The translations under genes and the position numbers were made by a program. Below the pieces are notes generated by a model that saw only the letters and a list, made by a program, of their open reading frames with translations, had not been told where the DNA came from and searched no databases. From Prauserella rugosa (GTDB taxonomy: Bacteria; Actinomycetota; Actinomycetes; Mycobacteriales; Pseudonocardiaceae), in NCBI RefSeq assembly GCF_000719975.1, contig NZ_JOIJ01000014.1, positions 1-64,000 of the forward strand: 64,000 nucleotides of DNA, given 5' to 3'. Shown here piece after piece: positions 34,995 to 44,316 of the stretch (its first letter is position 1; each line of letters begins with the position of its first letter).

Positions 34995-35660
34995 GTGCAC
35001 GTGGTGATCATGGGATGCGGCCGAGTGGGCGCGTCCCTGGCCGCCGCCCTCGAACGGCTCGGCCACGACGTCGCCGTGATCGACCGTGACCAGGAGGCGT
35101 TCCGCAGGCTCGGCAGCTCGTTCCACGGCCAGCAGGTCGTCGGCATGGGCTTCGACAGGGACGTGCTCGAGGAGGCGGGCATCGAGCGGGCGGGCGCGTT
35201 CGCGGCCGTCTCCAGCGGCGACAACTCCAACATCATCTCGGCCCGGGTGGCCAGGGAACTGTTCGGCATCGAGCACGTCGTCGCCCGCATCTACGACCAC
35301 AAACGTGCCGCCGTCTACGAACGGCTCGGCATCCCCACGATCGCCACCGTGCCGTGGACGACCGACCGGTTCCTGCGCACGCTGCTGCCGGACGGGGTGG
35401 CCACGTCGTGGCGCGACCCGACCGGCACCGTGGCGTTGCTGCAACTACCGCTGCACGAGGGCTGGATCGGCCGCAGCGTCCGCGACATCGAACGCGCCGC
35501 AGGCGTGCGCGTGGCGTTCGTGATGCGGTTCGGCACCGGGGTGCTGCCCGAGGCCGGAACGGTCCTGCAGGCCGACGACGAGGTGTACGTCGCGGCACAG
35601 TCCGGCACGGTCGGGGACGTCACCGCCGTGGCCGCTCGCGCGCCCGAGGAGGACGACTAG
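34995..35660 (+). CDS. ceoB: TrkA-type potassium uptake regulator (CeoB)
   Basis: A 221-residue cytoplasmic RCK protein: an N-terminal TrkA_N nucleotide-binding domain (MGCGRVGASLA, 6-16, and acidic D29 in VIDRDQEAF) followed by a TrkA_C ligand domain (about 140-221). It gates or regulates a potassium transporter in response to nucleotides. GTG 34995 has AAGGAGG 11 bases upstream. It is followed directly by ceoC and is divergent from the permease gene, as in mycobacteria. Confidence 0.92.
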   Translation: MHVVIMGCGRVGASLAAALERLGHDVAVIDRDQEAFRRLGSSFHGQQVVGMGFDRDVLEEAGIERAGAFAAVSSGDNSNIISARVARELFGIEHVVARIYDHKRAAVYERLGIPTIATVPWTTDRFLRTLLPDGVATSWRDPTGTVALLQLPLHEGWIGRSVRDIERAAGVRVAFVMRFGTGVLPEAGTVLQADDEVYVAAQSGTVGDVTAVAARAPEEDD

Positions 35661-36317
35661 ATGCGCGTCGCGATCGCCGGCGCCGGCGCGGTGGGCCGCT
35701 CCATCGCCGCCGAGCTCATCGAGGCCGGTCACACCGTGCTGCTCATCGAGCGGCTGTCCCACCAGTTCACCCCCGAGGTCGTCGAGGAGGCCGAGTGGGT
35801 GCTCGGCGACGCCTGCGAGATGTCGACGCTCGAGGCGTCCGGCATCGAACGGTGCGACGTCGTCATCGCCGCGACCGGTGACGACAAGGCCAACCTCGTC
35901 CTGGCACTGCTCGCCAAGACCGAGTTCGCCGTCCGGCGCGTGGTGGCGCGGGTGAACAACCCGGCCAACGAATGGCTGTTCAACGAGAGCTGGGGTGTCG
36001 ACGTGGCCGTCTCGACCCCGCGCATGCTCGCCGCGATGGTCGAGGAAGCCGTGAGCGTGGGCGACCTGGTGCGCCTGATGACGTTCCGCAAGAGCCAGGC
36101 GAACCTCGTCGAACTGACCCTGCCCGACGAGACGCCGCTCGCCGGGACCCCGGTGGAACGGCTCAACCTGCCGCGCGATGCCGCGCTCGTGGCGATCCTG
36201 CGGGGCGAGCGCGTGATCGTCCCGCAGCCGGACGACCCGGTCGAAGGCGGCGACGAGGTGCTGTTCGTCGCGCCCACCGAGGTGGAGCCGGAGCTGCGCG
36301 CGGCACTCGGCCGCTGA
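35661..36317 (+). CDS. ceoC: TrkA-type potassium uptake regulator (CeoC)
   Basis: A 218-residue paralogue of CeoB with TrkA_N (AGAGAVGRSIA, 6-16; acidic E30 in LLIERLSHQF) and TrkA_C domains. It probably forms a heteromeric ring with CeoB. The ATG directly follows the ceoB TAG stop with no gap. The C-terminal domain ends with DEVLFVAPTEVEPELRAALGR-type sequence. Confidence 0.92.
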   Translation: MRVAIAGAGAVGRSIAAELIEAGHTVLLIERLSHQFTPEVVEEAEWVLGDACEMSTLEASGIERCDVVIAATGDDKANLVLALLAKTEFAVRRVVARVNNPANEWLFNESWGVDVAVSTPRMLAAMVEEAVSVGDLVRLMTFRKSQANLVELTLPDETPLAGTPVERLNLPRDAALVAILRGERVIVPQPDDPVEGGDEVLFVAPTEVEPELRAALGR

Positions 36318-36362
36318 CCGCGACGGTTCGCGCGCGGACTGCCCGCACGGGCCGAGGGCCGG

Positions 36363-37211
36363 TCAGCCCGCCGCGGGCCGGTCGTACTTGGCGCGCAGTT
36401 CTGCCTCGATCTCGGCGTCGGTGCGCTCGCGTTCGGACCGCACGTCCTTCAGCCTGCGGTCCGAGCGGCGCACGGCCCAGACGACCACGAGCAGGGCCAG
36501 CCCCCACAGGGGATAGCCCATCGCGATCTTCGCGAACGCCAGCCAGCCGGTGTAGTCCTCGTCGTAGAGCCACCGCTGCACGACGAACCGGGCGGCGAAC
36601 ACGGCGGCGAGGGCGAGCGTGGCGATGTCGTAGCCCCGCAGCGACGGCTTGTCCTTGCGCCAGTCCATCCCGGTGCCGTTGAGGGCGTTCCACACGACCC
36701 CGGCCAGCGGCCAGCGGACGAGCACCGAGCCCATGAGGACCGCGAAGTAGACGACCGACGTCCAGATGCCGAAGAGGAAGAAACCCTTGGCCTCGCCCGT
36801 GCGGTAGGCGATGAACGCCGCGATCGCGACGCCCAGGAAACCGGAGATCGCGGGCTGCACCGGCTCCTTGCGCACGATCCGCAGCACGGTGATGGCCACG
36901 GCGCTGCCGACCGCGATCCAGATGCCCGGCATCAACCCGAACAGCGCGTTGGCGATGACGAACACGACCACGGGCACGCCGGAGTAGATCAGCCCCGACA
37001 CGCCGCCCATCTGCTCGAGCATCGTGGGCTGGCGCTCGGTGTTCCCATCGTTTCCTGCCGAGTCCCCGTGGTTCGACGGGTCCTCGCGGCCGGTGGACGG
37101 GTCACCGGCGGCGTCGGTGCCCGGCCGGTTCTCCTGCGGCAGGGGCGTCTCGGGGGTCTCGGCCTCGTCCGGGGCGCCGATGCGGTCGGAAGTGCGGTCG
37201 GGCTCAGTCAC
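36363..37211 (-). CDS. DUF3159 membrane protein
   Basis: A 282-residue DUF3159 protein. A ~60-residue acidic, disordered N-terminus is followed by about six membrane segments from VSGLIYSGVPVVVFVIANALFG (71-92). The inner YRTGEAKGFFLFGIW and VRWPLAGVVWNALNGTG blocks are typical of the family. Function is unknown; it is conserved beside the OB-fold gene in actinobacteria (Rv2693c). GTG 37211 starts 11 bases after the OB-fold gene stop. Confidence 0.88.
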   Translation of the reverse strand: MTEPDRTSDRIGAPDEAETPETPLPQENRPGTDAAGDPSTGREDPSNHGDSAGNDGNTERQPTMLEQMGGVSGLIYSGVPVVVFVIANALFGLMPGIWIAVGSAVAITVLRIVRKEPVQPAISGFLGVAIAAFIAYRTGEAKGFFLFGIWTSVVYFAVLMGSVLVRWPLAGVVWNALNGTGMDWRKDKPSLRGYDIATLALAAVFAARFVVQRWLYDEDYTGWLAFAKIAMGYPLWGLALLVVVWAVRRSDRRLKDVRSERERTDAEIEAELRAKYDRPAAG

Positions 37212-37222
37212 GCGGGAACTCT

Positions 37223-37600
37223 CTAGGTCGGCTGCAGCAGTTCGTAGTACGGGTTGTACAGCACCTTACGGCCTTCGCGGTCGGCCATGCGGCCGCGGGC
37301 TTTGATGGTCCGGCCCGGTTCGATCCCCGGGATCCTCCTGCGGCCGAGCCACACGAGCGTCACCTCGTCGGTGCCGTCGAACAGTTCGGCCTCCAACGTC
37401 GCGACCTCGTCGGCCGGACACAGTTCCACGCTCCGCAACCGTCCGAGGACGGTCACCTCCTCACCGCATCGGCAGTCGCACGCCCGCTGGGCGCCGCCTG
37501 CCTCGGATTTCTCGGAGAGATCGTCGGCGTCGAGCGTCTCGACGTCACTGGTGAGCTTCTTGACCAACCGGCTGAAGTAGCCGCCGTCCTTGGCGGGCAT
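37223..37600 (-). CDS. OB-fold nucleic-acid-binding domain protein
   Basis: A 125-residue protein with a small C-terminal OB fold (VTVLGRLRSVEL..., VTLVWLGRRRIPGIEPGRTIKARGRM). Two cysteines in CDCRC near the middle are a possible metal site. It likely binds DNA or RNA; homologues (Rv2694c) have no proven role. ATG 37600 (MPAKDGGYF) has AGGAG 9 bases upstream, which favours it over an earlier GTG frame. It is the first gene of a two-gene unit with DUF3159. Confidence 0.85.
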   Translation of the reverse strand: MPAKDGGYFSRLVKKLTSDVETLDADDLSEKSEAGGAQRACDCRCGEEVTVLGRLRSVELCPADEVATLEAELFDGTDEVTLVWLGRRRIPGIEPGRTIKARGRMADREGRKVLYNPYYELLQPT

Positions 37601-37783
37601 AGTGCCTGCTCCTGTGCTTTCCGAGGGCCCCCGACATGGCATTCCACGGCCCGTACGCATTCAGCGTAGCTCCCGTGCAGGCACAGGGAATCCGACGGAG
37701 GTCGCCTGGTGCAACGTGACCTGCGTTATGCCCGATCGTGGGTCGGTTCTCGGCCGTGTCGGCGCCCGCAGCAGGATGGCCGG

Positions 37784-38536
37784 GTGGCTCGTGTCGACCC
37801 CTCGTCCTCCCCCGCCGTCCACACCGTCGTCCTGCCCGGAACGGGCTCCGACGAGGTGTTCACGCGGCGCGTGTTCGCTCCCGCGGTCGCCGCCTGCGGC
37901 GGCACGCTCGAGACACCGCCGCCCTCCCCCGGTGCCGCACTGGTGCCCGAATTCCTCGCCGCGTTCGACGCCGCCGCGGCCCGGACGGACGGCCCGCTGC
38001 TGGTGGGTGGGGTGTCGCTGGGTGCGCACCTGGCCGCCGAATGGGCGTTGCGGAACGCCGACCGGTGCGCCGGCGTCCTTGCGGTACTGCCCGCGTGGTC
38101 CGGTGCCGCCGGCGGCGGCGGTGACGGTGACGGTAACGGCGCGCCGGCCGCGCTGGCCGCGCAGGCGTCGGCGGACCTCGTGGAGCGGGAAGGCCTCGAA
38201 CGGGCACTCCGCCTGTCCACCGAGGGAGTGCCCGCCTGGCTCGCCGACGAACTGAGCCGCGCCTGGCGCAGGCATGGCGCGGGACTCGTGGCCGGCCTGC
38301 GCGCGGCCGCCTCCCATCCGGCGCCGACCCTCGACGCGCTCGCCGAGTGCCGCGTACCGGTGGGCATCGTGGCGTGCACCGACGATCCGGTGCATCCGGC
38401 GTCCGTGGCCCACGCCTGGGCGGGGGCACTCCCCCGCGCGCAGGTGCGCGAGACGACGTTGGCCGCGTTCGGCGCCGACCCCTCGACCGCGGGCCGCGCG
38501 GCGCTGGACGCCTGGTCCCGCGCCGCGCGGACGTGA
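37784..38536 (+). CDS. Alpha/beta-fold hydrolase
   Basis: A 250-residue cytoplasmic hydrolase. The nucleophile elbow is GGVSLGAH with S78. The acid/base region includes VACTDDPVHP. It lacks a signal peptide. A Gly/Asp-rich insert (AGGGGDGDGNG) sits before the lid. GTG 37784 is chosen because AGGA is 7 bases upstream and a longer frame lacks support. The location matches Rv2695. Substrate is unknown. Confidence 0.8.
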   Translation: MARVDPSSSPAVHTVVLPGTGSDEVFTRRVFAPAVAACGGTLETPPPSPGAALVPEFLAAFDAAAARTDGPLLVGGVSLGAHLAAEWALRNADRCAGVLAVLPAWSGAAGGGGDGDGNGAPAALAAQASADLVEREGLERALRLSTEGVPAWLADELSRAWRRHGAGLVAGLRAAASHPAPTLDALAECRVPVGIVACTDDPVHPASVAHAWAGALPRAQVRETTLAAFGADPSTAGRAALDAWSRAART

Positions 38537-38556
38537 GACCCGCCAGCGCCCGGGTT

Positions 38557-39258
38557 TCAGCCCTGTGCGGCCTGTTGCTCGGCGATGTGCTGGGCCACCT
38601 GCTCGGGCAGGCGGACCGGAAGCGGCGTGCGCACGGGCATCGGGGCGTCGCCGCGGACGACGATCGTGCCGCGCACGATCGCCCGCAGCGCCTCCGGCGC
38701 CTGTGCGGCCTGCGTCTGCGGACCGGCGATCACGCCGCGCAGCATCCACCGCGGCCCGTCGACACCGACGAACCGCAGCGCCATCTCGCCCACGACCGCC
38801 GACAGTTCCATGCCCCACTCGCCGCGGCCGAGCGAGACCTTGGCGCCGTCGGAACGCAGTTGTTCGGCCAGTTCCTCGCTCACCGACCGCCACTGCCCAC
38901 CCGAGCGCGGCGCCGCGTAGGCGCTGACGGTGACCTGCCCCTGCGGCACGACGATGTGCACCGCACGCACGTTGCCGCTCTGCTGGTCCATCTCGACCTG
39001 GACCTGAGACCCGTCCGGCACCGGCACGCGCACCGACCCCAGATCCATCCGCGCGATCCCGTCGTCCGGCGCCTCGGCCTCGTCGTACGGTCCGCTCGCG
39101 CCGTCGACCCGGTCGACGTCCTCGGCGTCGCCGTCGAGGGCGTCCCCGGCGCCGACGGTGTCGGCGGCCTCGGCGCTGTCGGCGGTGTCGGCGGTGTCGA
39201 AGGCGTCGGCAGCCTCGGACTCCTGTGCGCGACGACGTTTCCGTCCGAAAATCCCCAC
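38557..39258 (-). CDS. DUF3710 family protein
   Basis: A 233-residue DUF3710 protein. After MGIFGRKRRR comes a ~50-residue acidic stretch of repeated AD/TAD units, then the conserved globular domain (about 66-225) with MDLGSVRVPVPDGSQVQVE and GPRWMLRGVIAG. Function is unknown. GTG 39258 overlaps the dut TAG stop by one base (TAGTG), so translation is coupled to dut. It matches Rv2696c. Confidence 0.88.
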   Translation of the reverse strand: MGIFGRKRRRAQESEAADAFDTADTADSAEAADTVGAGDALDGDAEDVDRVDGASGPYDEAEAPDDGIARMDLGSVRVPVPDGSQVQVEMDQQSGNVRAVHIVVPQGQVTVSAYAAPRSGGQWRSVSEELAEQLRSDGAKVSLGRGEWGMELSAVVGEMALRFVGVDGPRWMLRGVIAGPQTQAAQAPEALRAIVRGTIVVRGDAPMPVRTPLPVRLPEQVAQHIAEQQAAQG

Positions 39259-39722
39259 TACTTCTCCGTTCCCAGGGTCGCGTGCCCGCCCGTCGAACCG
39301 TAGCCGCTCGCTCCGCGTTCGGACGGTTCCAACTCGGCCACCTCCACGAACTCGGCCTGCGCGACCCGCTGCACGATCAGCTGAGCGATACGGTCACCGC
39401 GCGCGAGCTCGATGGGCGTGACCGGGTCGAGGTTCACCAGGCACACCTTGATCTCGCCGCGGTAGCCGGCGTCGATGGTGCCCGGCGTGTTGACGATCGA
39501 CAGGCCGACGCGGGCCGCCAGGCCCGACCGGGGATGCACGAAACCGGCGTACCCCGGTGGCAGGGCGATCGCCACGCCCGTCCCGACGACGGCCCGCTCG
39601 CCCGGCGCGAGCACCACGTCCTCGGTCGTCACCAGATCGGCGCCGGCATCTCCCTGCCGGGCGTAGGACGGGACCGGAACACCGGGATCGACGCGGGAAA
39701 GCAGGACCTGCACGCTGGACAC
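39258..39722 (-). CDS. dut: Deoxyuridine 5'-triphosphate nucleotidohydrolase
   Basis: A 154-residue trimeric dUTPase that hydrolyses dUTP to dUMP and pyrophosphate. The five motifs are present: DAGADLVT (25-32), [25 protein letters not shown] with the catalytic Asp, [10 protein letters not shown], and the C-terminal [10 protein letters not shown] arm. GTG 39722 is the start. It is the first gene of the dut-DUF3710 unit and 24 bp from the divergent DUF3093 gene. It matches Rv2697c. Confidence 0.96.
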   Translation of the reverse strand: MSSVQVLLSRVDPGVPVPSYARQGDAGADLVTTEDVVLAPGERAVVGTGVAIALPPGYAGFVHPRSGLAARVGLSIVNTPGTIDAGYRGEIKVCLVNLDPVTPIELARGDRIAQLIVQRVAQAEFVEVAELEPSERGASGYGSTGGHATLGTEK

Positions 39723-39746
39723 GGCTGGCGAGACTACCCTGATCCT

Positions 39747-40355
39747 GTGAGCACGAGTGCACGAGCGCGGTCCGGTCACACGCAACCGGACGAGACGGAC
39801 ACGCCCGAGGCGGTCACGGGCCCGGCCCGGTTCACCGAGCGGCTCTACCTGGCGTGGTGGGGCTGGCCGCTGCCGCTGATCGGCGCGGCCCTGCTGGCGG
39901 CCGAGATCCACATGGGCTATCCGGGCGTGCGGGCGTGGCTGCCGTACGTGATCCTGCTGCCCCTCGCCGTCGTCCTCCTGCTCGGTTTCGGCAAGCTGAA
40001 GATCACGGTGACCGGAGGGCGCGACCCCGAACTGTGGGCCGGTGACGCCCACCTGCCGCTGCGCTACGTCGGGGCGGTCGACGTCGTCGGCTCCGGCGAC
40101 CGGCGCAAGGCTCTCGGCCCCGAACTCGATCCCGCGGCGTTCGTCGTGAACCGCGGCTGGATCCCCACGCTCGTGCGGGTCGAGGTCACCGACCCCGAGG
40201 ACCCGACGCCGTACTGGGTGCTGTCGACCCGGCATCCGGAACGCCTCGCGACGCTGCTGCGCGAAGGCAGGCCCGCCGATGTCACCGACCCTGACCCGGC
40301 CGCCCCCGAACCTGCCGATCCGGCCGATGACGACCGGGGACCACAGGACCGTTGA
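39747..40355 (+). CDS. DUF3093 membrane protein
   Basis: A 202-residue DUF3093 protein with two membrane segments (about 39-52 and 66-80) and a cytoplasmic domain with [19 protein letters not shown] and [30 protein letters not shown]. The end is acidic and Pro-rich. Function is unknown. GTG 39747 is preceded closely by a -10-like TACCCT, so the transcript may be nearly leaderless. It matches Rv2698. Confidence 0.85.
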   Translation: MSTSARARSGHTQPDETDTPEAVTGPARFTERLYLAWWGWPLPLIGAALLAAEIHMGYPGVRAWLPYVILLPLAVVLLLGFGKLKITVTGGRDPELWAGDAHLPLRYVGAVDVVGSGDRRKALGPELDPAAFVVNRGWIPTLVRVEVTDPEDPTPYWVLSTRHPERLATLLREGRPADVTDPDPAAPEPADPADDDRGPQDR

Positions 40356-40392
40356 TGCAGGACCGTTGACGCCAGCACGGTGACGGCTACGA

Positions 40393-40433
40393 ACGAGGGC
40401 CGGGCGATGCACGAAGCATCGCCCGGCCCTCGT
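40393..40433. terminator. 18-bp bidirectional terminator hairpin
   Basis: A perfect 18-bp stem (ACGAGGGCCGGGCGATGC and its complement) with loop ACGAA lies between the convergent DUF3093 and DUF4193 genes. It is preceded by two copies of GGACCGTTGA. The symmetrical position suggests termination in both directions. Confidence 0.9.
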
Positions 40434-40541
40434 CGTTCACGCCTGTTTCTCGTGCACCCGTCCGCACGCGCCACCCCTCACCGGCCCTCGGGCCGGACAC
40501 GTACGCCGCGTGAGCCGCCCGCGCCGTGCGCGGGAACCGGC

Positions 40542-40850
40542 TCAGGCGCAGTCGCGGCAGATCAGCTGCGAGCCCGATTCCTCCGCGAGCCTGCTGCGGT
40601 GGTGCACCAGGAAGCACACGGAGCAGGTGAACTCGTCGGCCTGCTTCGGCACCACCTTGACGGTCAGGTCCTCGCCGGACAGCCCCGAGAGGTCGGCGCC
40701 GGGAAGCTCGAAGTTCTCGGCACTCGCATCCTCGTCGACGTCGACGACACCGGACTGGGTCTCGTTGCGCCGCGCCTTCAGTTCCTCCAACGAGTCTTCG
40801 GCGAGCTCGTCCGCCTCACTGCGGCGCGGAGCGTCGTAGTCGGTCGCCAT
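40542..40850 (-). CDS. DUF4193 zinc-ribbon protein
   Basis: A 102-residue DUF4193 protein. The N-terminus is acidic (MATDYDAPRRSEADELAEDS). The C-terminus has a zinc ribbon with C76/C79 (CSVC) and C98/C101 (CRDC). The family is universal in actinobacteria (Rv2699c), and its function is not settled; homologues have been considered RNA-polymerase or envelope regulators without proof. ATG 40850. Confidence 0.9.
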   Translation of the reverse strand: MATDYDAPRRSEADELAEDSLEELKARRNETQSGVVDVDEDASAENFELPGADLSGLSGEDLTVKVVPKQADEFTCSVCFLVHHRSRLAEESGSQLICRDCA

Positions 40851-41554
40851 TGTCCTTCACCCCTGCGATCAGCATTTCTCTCGATACGTGGACACCGGAA
40901 TGGCCTTCCGGTAGTCCTCCGCTTCCGCTGGTCAACGTCCCAGCGCCTGTGTTTGTGCCCGGGAAAAAAGTGAGTGTCGTCTCGTCTGTGTTGCCAGATC
41001 GTCACTCGGCTCCACTGCCCGGGAGCCCGGAGAGGGTAGCCCACGGCGTACCCGGGGCCGAACCAGGTCACCCCAGGCACGCCCCATGTCACTCGAGCGG
41101 GGTATTTGGCTTCGGCGGCGCCCGGTTACCCCGTATGCGGCGGGGTCACGCACGCGCGATCGACCGGGACCGACGGTGGACGGAACAGGTGGACGGAAAC
41201 AGGCGGACGGAAAGCACGGGAAGGACAGGGACCCGGGACACTGGGTCTTCGGTGCCAAGTGTCTTCGGCGCCGGTTGTCTTCGGCGCCAGGTGTCTTCGG
41301 TACCGGTTCTCGCGTCACGCGATCGGGTCGCGGTCGTCACCTCACGTGTGCGGGGCATGAGCACGAGCGCGCCTGCGGGGGACTCCGCACGGGGTGCGTT
41401 CATGCCGACGCCACACGCGGCGTGATGACATGCGCCGACGAAGGCACCTGACCCGTTCACGGCGGGTCGTGACAGGTGCCGCCGCTGTAACGCCTAGGCT
41501 GCTCAGCGGCGACAATGACGGTAGTTGGGCGGGGATCGGCGAAGGGACGGCGCA
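40851..41554. other. 704-bp intergenic region upstream of cei with two tandem-repeat arrays
   Basis: No gene is supported. GGACGGAA repeats three times at 41178, 41191 and 41205. A 16-bp unit beginning GTCTTCGG then repeats four times with exact period (starts at 41245, 41261, 41277 and 41293; end 41308). The flanks likely hold divergent promoters for DUF4193 and cei. The length is unusual for this gene-dense region. Confidence 0.7.
41245..41308. repeat. 16-bp tandem repeat, four units
   Basis: Units start with GTCTTCGG and continue (T/C)GCC or TACC plus a variable 4-base end, at an exact 16-base spacing. The units differ at a few positions. Reading frames through it are not supported as coding. 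Confidence 0.9.
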
Positions 41555-42259
41555 GTGGTGTCGGGGACCGGGGGCTTTCGGAGAAGCCGTGTCAAGCCGT
41601 ACCGGAAGCACAAGCCGCTGCCTGCACTCATCTTTGTGGCGGTGCTGGGCGTGGCTGCTTCGGTGATCTGGATCAACGCGGTGGCCAACACCGAGGATCT
41701 CGAAGAGGCGATGCGCTGCACGCCGTCCGCACAGCCGCCGGAAGGGGTCACCTACACCCCGCAGCCCTACGACGCGCTCGCCAGCACCCAGCCCGCACCG
41801 CCCCACCGCGTCAACGTGCGCGTGCTCAACGCCAGCGGCCTGCGCGGCGAGGCCGGGATGACGACCATGGCGTTAGAACAGCTCGGATTCACGCAGACCG
41901 CCGAGCCCGGCAACGACGAGGCATTCCCCAAGGGTGAGGCGAACTGCCACGGCCAGGTGCGCTACGGCACCAACGGCGAGGCGGCCGCCCGCACGCTGCG
42001 GCTCATCGATCCGTGCCTGGAGCTCGTCGAGGACGGCCGTAAGGACGCGACCGTCGACCTGGCCATCGGCACCGCCTTCAACGACGTCCGCCCGAGCAGT
42101 GAGGCCGTCGAGGTCCTCGACCAGCTCAAGAAGTCCGGACAGGGCACCGAGGGCGGAAGCGAGCAGTCCGCCGGCGAGGAACAGTCCGGAGCGGGTGCCG
42201 GCGGTGGCTCGCTGATCGACAAGGAGCTGCTCGACAAGACGGTCGCCGAGCACTGCTGA
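41555..42259 (+). CDS. cei: Envelope integrity protein Cei (LytR_C domain)
   Basis: A 234-residue protein with one N-terminal membrane helix (about 22-40, PALIFVAVLGVAASVIWINA) and an extracytoplasmic LytR_C domain (about 83-180: VNVRVLNASGLRGEAGMTTMALEQLGF and on). The C-terminal region is Gly/Ser/Glu-rich, ending TVAEHC. It is the homologue of Rv2700 (Cei), needed for envelope integrity in mycobacteria. GTG 41555 has GAAGGG 8 bases upstream. Leu107 uses the rare TTA codon (41873-41875). Confidence 0.88.
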   Translation: MVSGTGGFRRSRVKPYRKHKPLPALIFVAVLGVAASVIWINAVANTEDLEEAMRCTPSAQPPEGVTYTPQPYDALASTQPAPPHRVNVRVLNASGLRGEAGMTTMALEQLGFTQTAEPGNDEAFPKGEANCHGQVRYGTNGEAAARTLRLIDPCLELVEDGRKDATVDLAIGTAFNDVRPSSEAVEVLDQLKKSGQGTEGGSEQSAGEEQSGAGAGGGSLIDKELLDKTVAEHC

Positions 42260-42287
42260 ACCGCCGGCTCGAACGGACCGGGCGTCG

Positions 42288-42332
42288 CGGCGTCTCGCGC
42301 CCGCCGCAGGCGAGGACGGGCGCGAGACGCCG
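42288..42332. terminator. 16-bp terminator hairpin between convergent cei and suhB
   Basis: A perfect 16-bp stem (CGGCGTCTCGCGCCCG and its complement) with a 13-base loop lies 28 bases after the cei stop and 46 bases from the suhB stop. Confidence 0.85.
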
Positions 42333-42378
42333 GCTCAGGCCGACTCAGGAGTCAGGGGCGTCAGCGGCTCGCGCGGAC

Positions 42379-43224
42379 TCAGATGTCACCCATGCCGCAT
42401 TCGATGACGGCCGCGCGGAGGTCCTCCGCGATTGCGGGAGCGGCGACGAAGGTGCCGTCCGCACCCAGTTCCGGGTCCTGCCCCGGCAGCGAGACGACCG
42501 CACCCGCCTCCTCGGCCACGAGCGCGCCCGCCGCCCAGTCCCAGCGCGACAGGCCGTGTTCGGCGTAGGCGTCCAGCCAGCCCGCGGCGACGTGGCACAG
42601 GTCGAGGGACGCGGCCCCTCCCCTGCGGATGTCGCGCACGTGCCCGAGCAGCGAGGCCACCATCGCCGCCTGCCTGCGCCTGCGCTCGGCCACGTAGGCG
42701 AAACCCGTGCCCACCAACGTGACGTCGAGACCGCTCGGCTGCGACACGGCGAGCCGTCGCCCGTCGAGCCAGGCCCCGCCGCCGCGCACCGCCGTCCACC
42801 GGCGCCCGCTCACCGGCTCGACGACCACCCCGGCGACCGACACGCCGTCGACCTGCGCGGCCAGCGACACGCTGAAGTCCGGCAGTCCGTAGAGAAAGTT
42901 CACCGTGCCGTCGATCGGATCGATCACCCAGGTCACCGCACCGGGCGCGTCGCCGGCCGTGCCGCCGCCCTCCTCGCCGATGACGGCCTCCCCCGGCCGC
43001 AGCTGCGCGAGCCGCTCCCGCACGAGGCGTTCGGAGGCCACGTCCACGGCCGTGACGACGTCCGTCCTGCTCGTCTTCGACCGGACGTCGACGCCGGCCC
43101 CGTCCAGCATCGATGCGCGTTCCGCGGCGACGAACTCGGCCGCCTCGACCGCGACCTGTTCGGCCACGGTGAGCAGCGCGTGGGCGTCCCCGGATCCGTC
43201 GTTCACCTGTTCAGCAGCGTTCAC
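42379..43224 (-). CDS. suhB: Inositol monophosphatase (SuhB type)
   Basis: A 281-residue lithium-sensitive phosphatase fold. Metal and substrate motifs: GEEGG (83-87), WVIDPIDGTVNFLYGLPDF (about 99-117) and WDWAAGALVAEEAGA (about 230-244). It dephosphorylates inositol 1-phosphate or a related sugar phosphate, as does Rv2701c. GTG 43224. It is divergent from ppgK with an 85-bp shared promoter region. Confidence 0.92.
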   Translation of the reverse strand: MNAAEQVNDGSGDAHALLTVAEQVAVEAAEFVAAERASMLDGAGVDVRSKTSRTDVVTAVDVASERLVRERLAQLRPGEAVIGEEGGGTAGDAPGAVTWVIDPIDGTVNFLYGLPDFSVSLAAQVDGVSVAGVVVEPVSGRRWTAVRGGGAWLDGRRLAVSQPSGLDVTLVGTGFAYVAERRRRQAAMVASLLGHVRDIRRGGAASLDLCHVAAGWLDAYAEHGLSRWDWAAGALVAEEAGAVVSLPGQDPELGADGTFVAAPAIAEDLRAAVIECGMGDI

Positions 43225-43309
43225 ACCGACTATAGGAACACACGGTGTTCAGCCGCCCCGCTACAGTCTCCGGCCAGGAATCTGAATCGAGCAGGAAGGG
43301 GCGACGCCG

Positions 43310-44071
43310 ATGACGGCGACGCGGGGGTTCGGCATCGACGTCGGCGGCACCGGGATCAAGGGTGCGCTGGTCGACCTCGACACGGGTGAGTTCATCGGCG
43401 ACAGGCTGCGCATCGACACGCCGCATCCGGCGACACCCGAGGCCGTGGCCGACGTCGTCGCCCGGATCGTCGAACACTTCGAGTGGGACGGGCCGCTGGG
43501 TGTGACGCTGCCCGCGGTGGTCAAGAAGGGCGTCGCGCAGACCGCCGCCAACATCGACCCGAGCTGGATCGGCACGGACGCCGACGCACTGTTCGCCGAA
43601 CGCCTCGGCCGGTCCCGCGAGGACGTCGCCATGCTCAACGACGCCGACGCCGCGGGCATGGCCGAGATGCGCTTCGGCGACCCCGCGGCCAGGCGGGGCG
43701 TCACGGCACTGCTGACCTTCGGCACGGGCATCGGCAGCGCCCTGTTCGACGACGGCAAGCTCACGCCCAACACCGAGTTCGGCCACATCGAGGTCGACGG
43801 CCACGACGCGGAGACCAAGGCGGCCGCGTCGGCGAAGGAGCGGGAGGAGCTCTCCTACCCGGACTGGGCCGTGCGCGTGGATCGTTATCTGACCGTGCTC
43901 GAGAACCTGATCTGGCCGGATCTGTTCATCGTCGGCGGAGGCGTGAGCAAGAAGGCGCACAAATGGGTACCCCTGTTGACGAACCGGACGCCGGTCGTGG
44001 CGGCGTCGTTGCAGAACAACGCGGGGATCGTGGGCGCGGCGGCCGCCGCCGCGGAGGGCATCGAGCCCTGA
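43310..44071 (+). CDS. ppgK: Polyphosphate glucokinase
   Basis: A 253-residue ROK-type kinase that phosphorylates glucose with polyphosphate or ATP. The phosphate-binding motif is [15 protein letters not shown] (8-22), the [14 protein letters not shown] glucose-site block is at about 110-123, and [13 protein letters not shown] follows. The conserved link of ppgK with sigA in actinobacteria is kept here. ATG 43310 has the Shine-Dalgarno-like GGAAGGGG upstream. Confidence 0.95.
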   Translation: MTATRGFGIDVGGTGIKGALVDLDTGEFIGDRLRIDTPHPATPEAVADVVARIVEHFEWDGPLGVTLPAVVKKGVAQTAANIDPSWIGTDADALFAERLGRSREDVAMLNDADAAGMAEMRFGDPAARRGVTALLTFGTGIGSALFDDGKLTPNTEFGHIEVDGHDAETKAAASAKEREELSYPDWAVRVDRYLTVLENLIWPDLFIVGGGVSKKAHKWVPLLTNRTPVVAASLQNNAGIVGAAAAAAEGIEP

Positions 44072-44166
44072 CGGCCACACCGGTCCCGCCGTCGACGAGA
44101 ACGGTTCAGGCCGGCCGGAACGGCCGGGGTGAACCGCATTTCGGCGGCGAGAAAGGTGATCGCTCG

Positions 44167-44195
44167 CCGACTCTGCGCGGCGACGTCGTTACAAT
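44167..44195 (+). promoter_or_regulatory. Predicted sigA promoter
   Basis: A good -10 hexamer TACAAT (44190-44195) is preceded, with 17-base spacing, by a weak -35 CCGACT (44167-44172). It implies a leader of about 115 nt before the sigA GTG. Confidence 0.55.
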
Positions 44196-44316
44196 GGAAC
44201 ACGGCCCTCGTCTGCGGGACGCGAAACCGCAGGTTGGGGGCATGTCCCCCGAATCCAAGGCAGCCGGGACGCATGCGTACCGGTTCGTCATGATCGACCG
44301 CTGCGAAAGGGCGTAC

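Noticed and set aside
40391..40438. An operator palindrome between DUF3093 and DUF4193
   Set aside because: The 18-bp stem with a 5-base loop lies between two gene 3' ends, where a terminator is the natural reading.
41245..41308. Possible CRISPR array
   Set aside because: The 16-bp units are contiguous with no unique spacers, and no cas genes are present. It is a simple tandem repeat.
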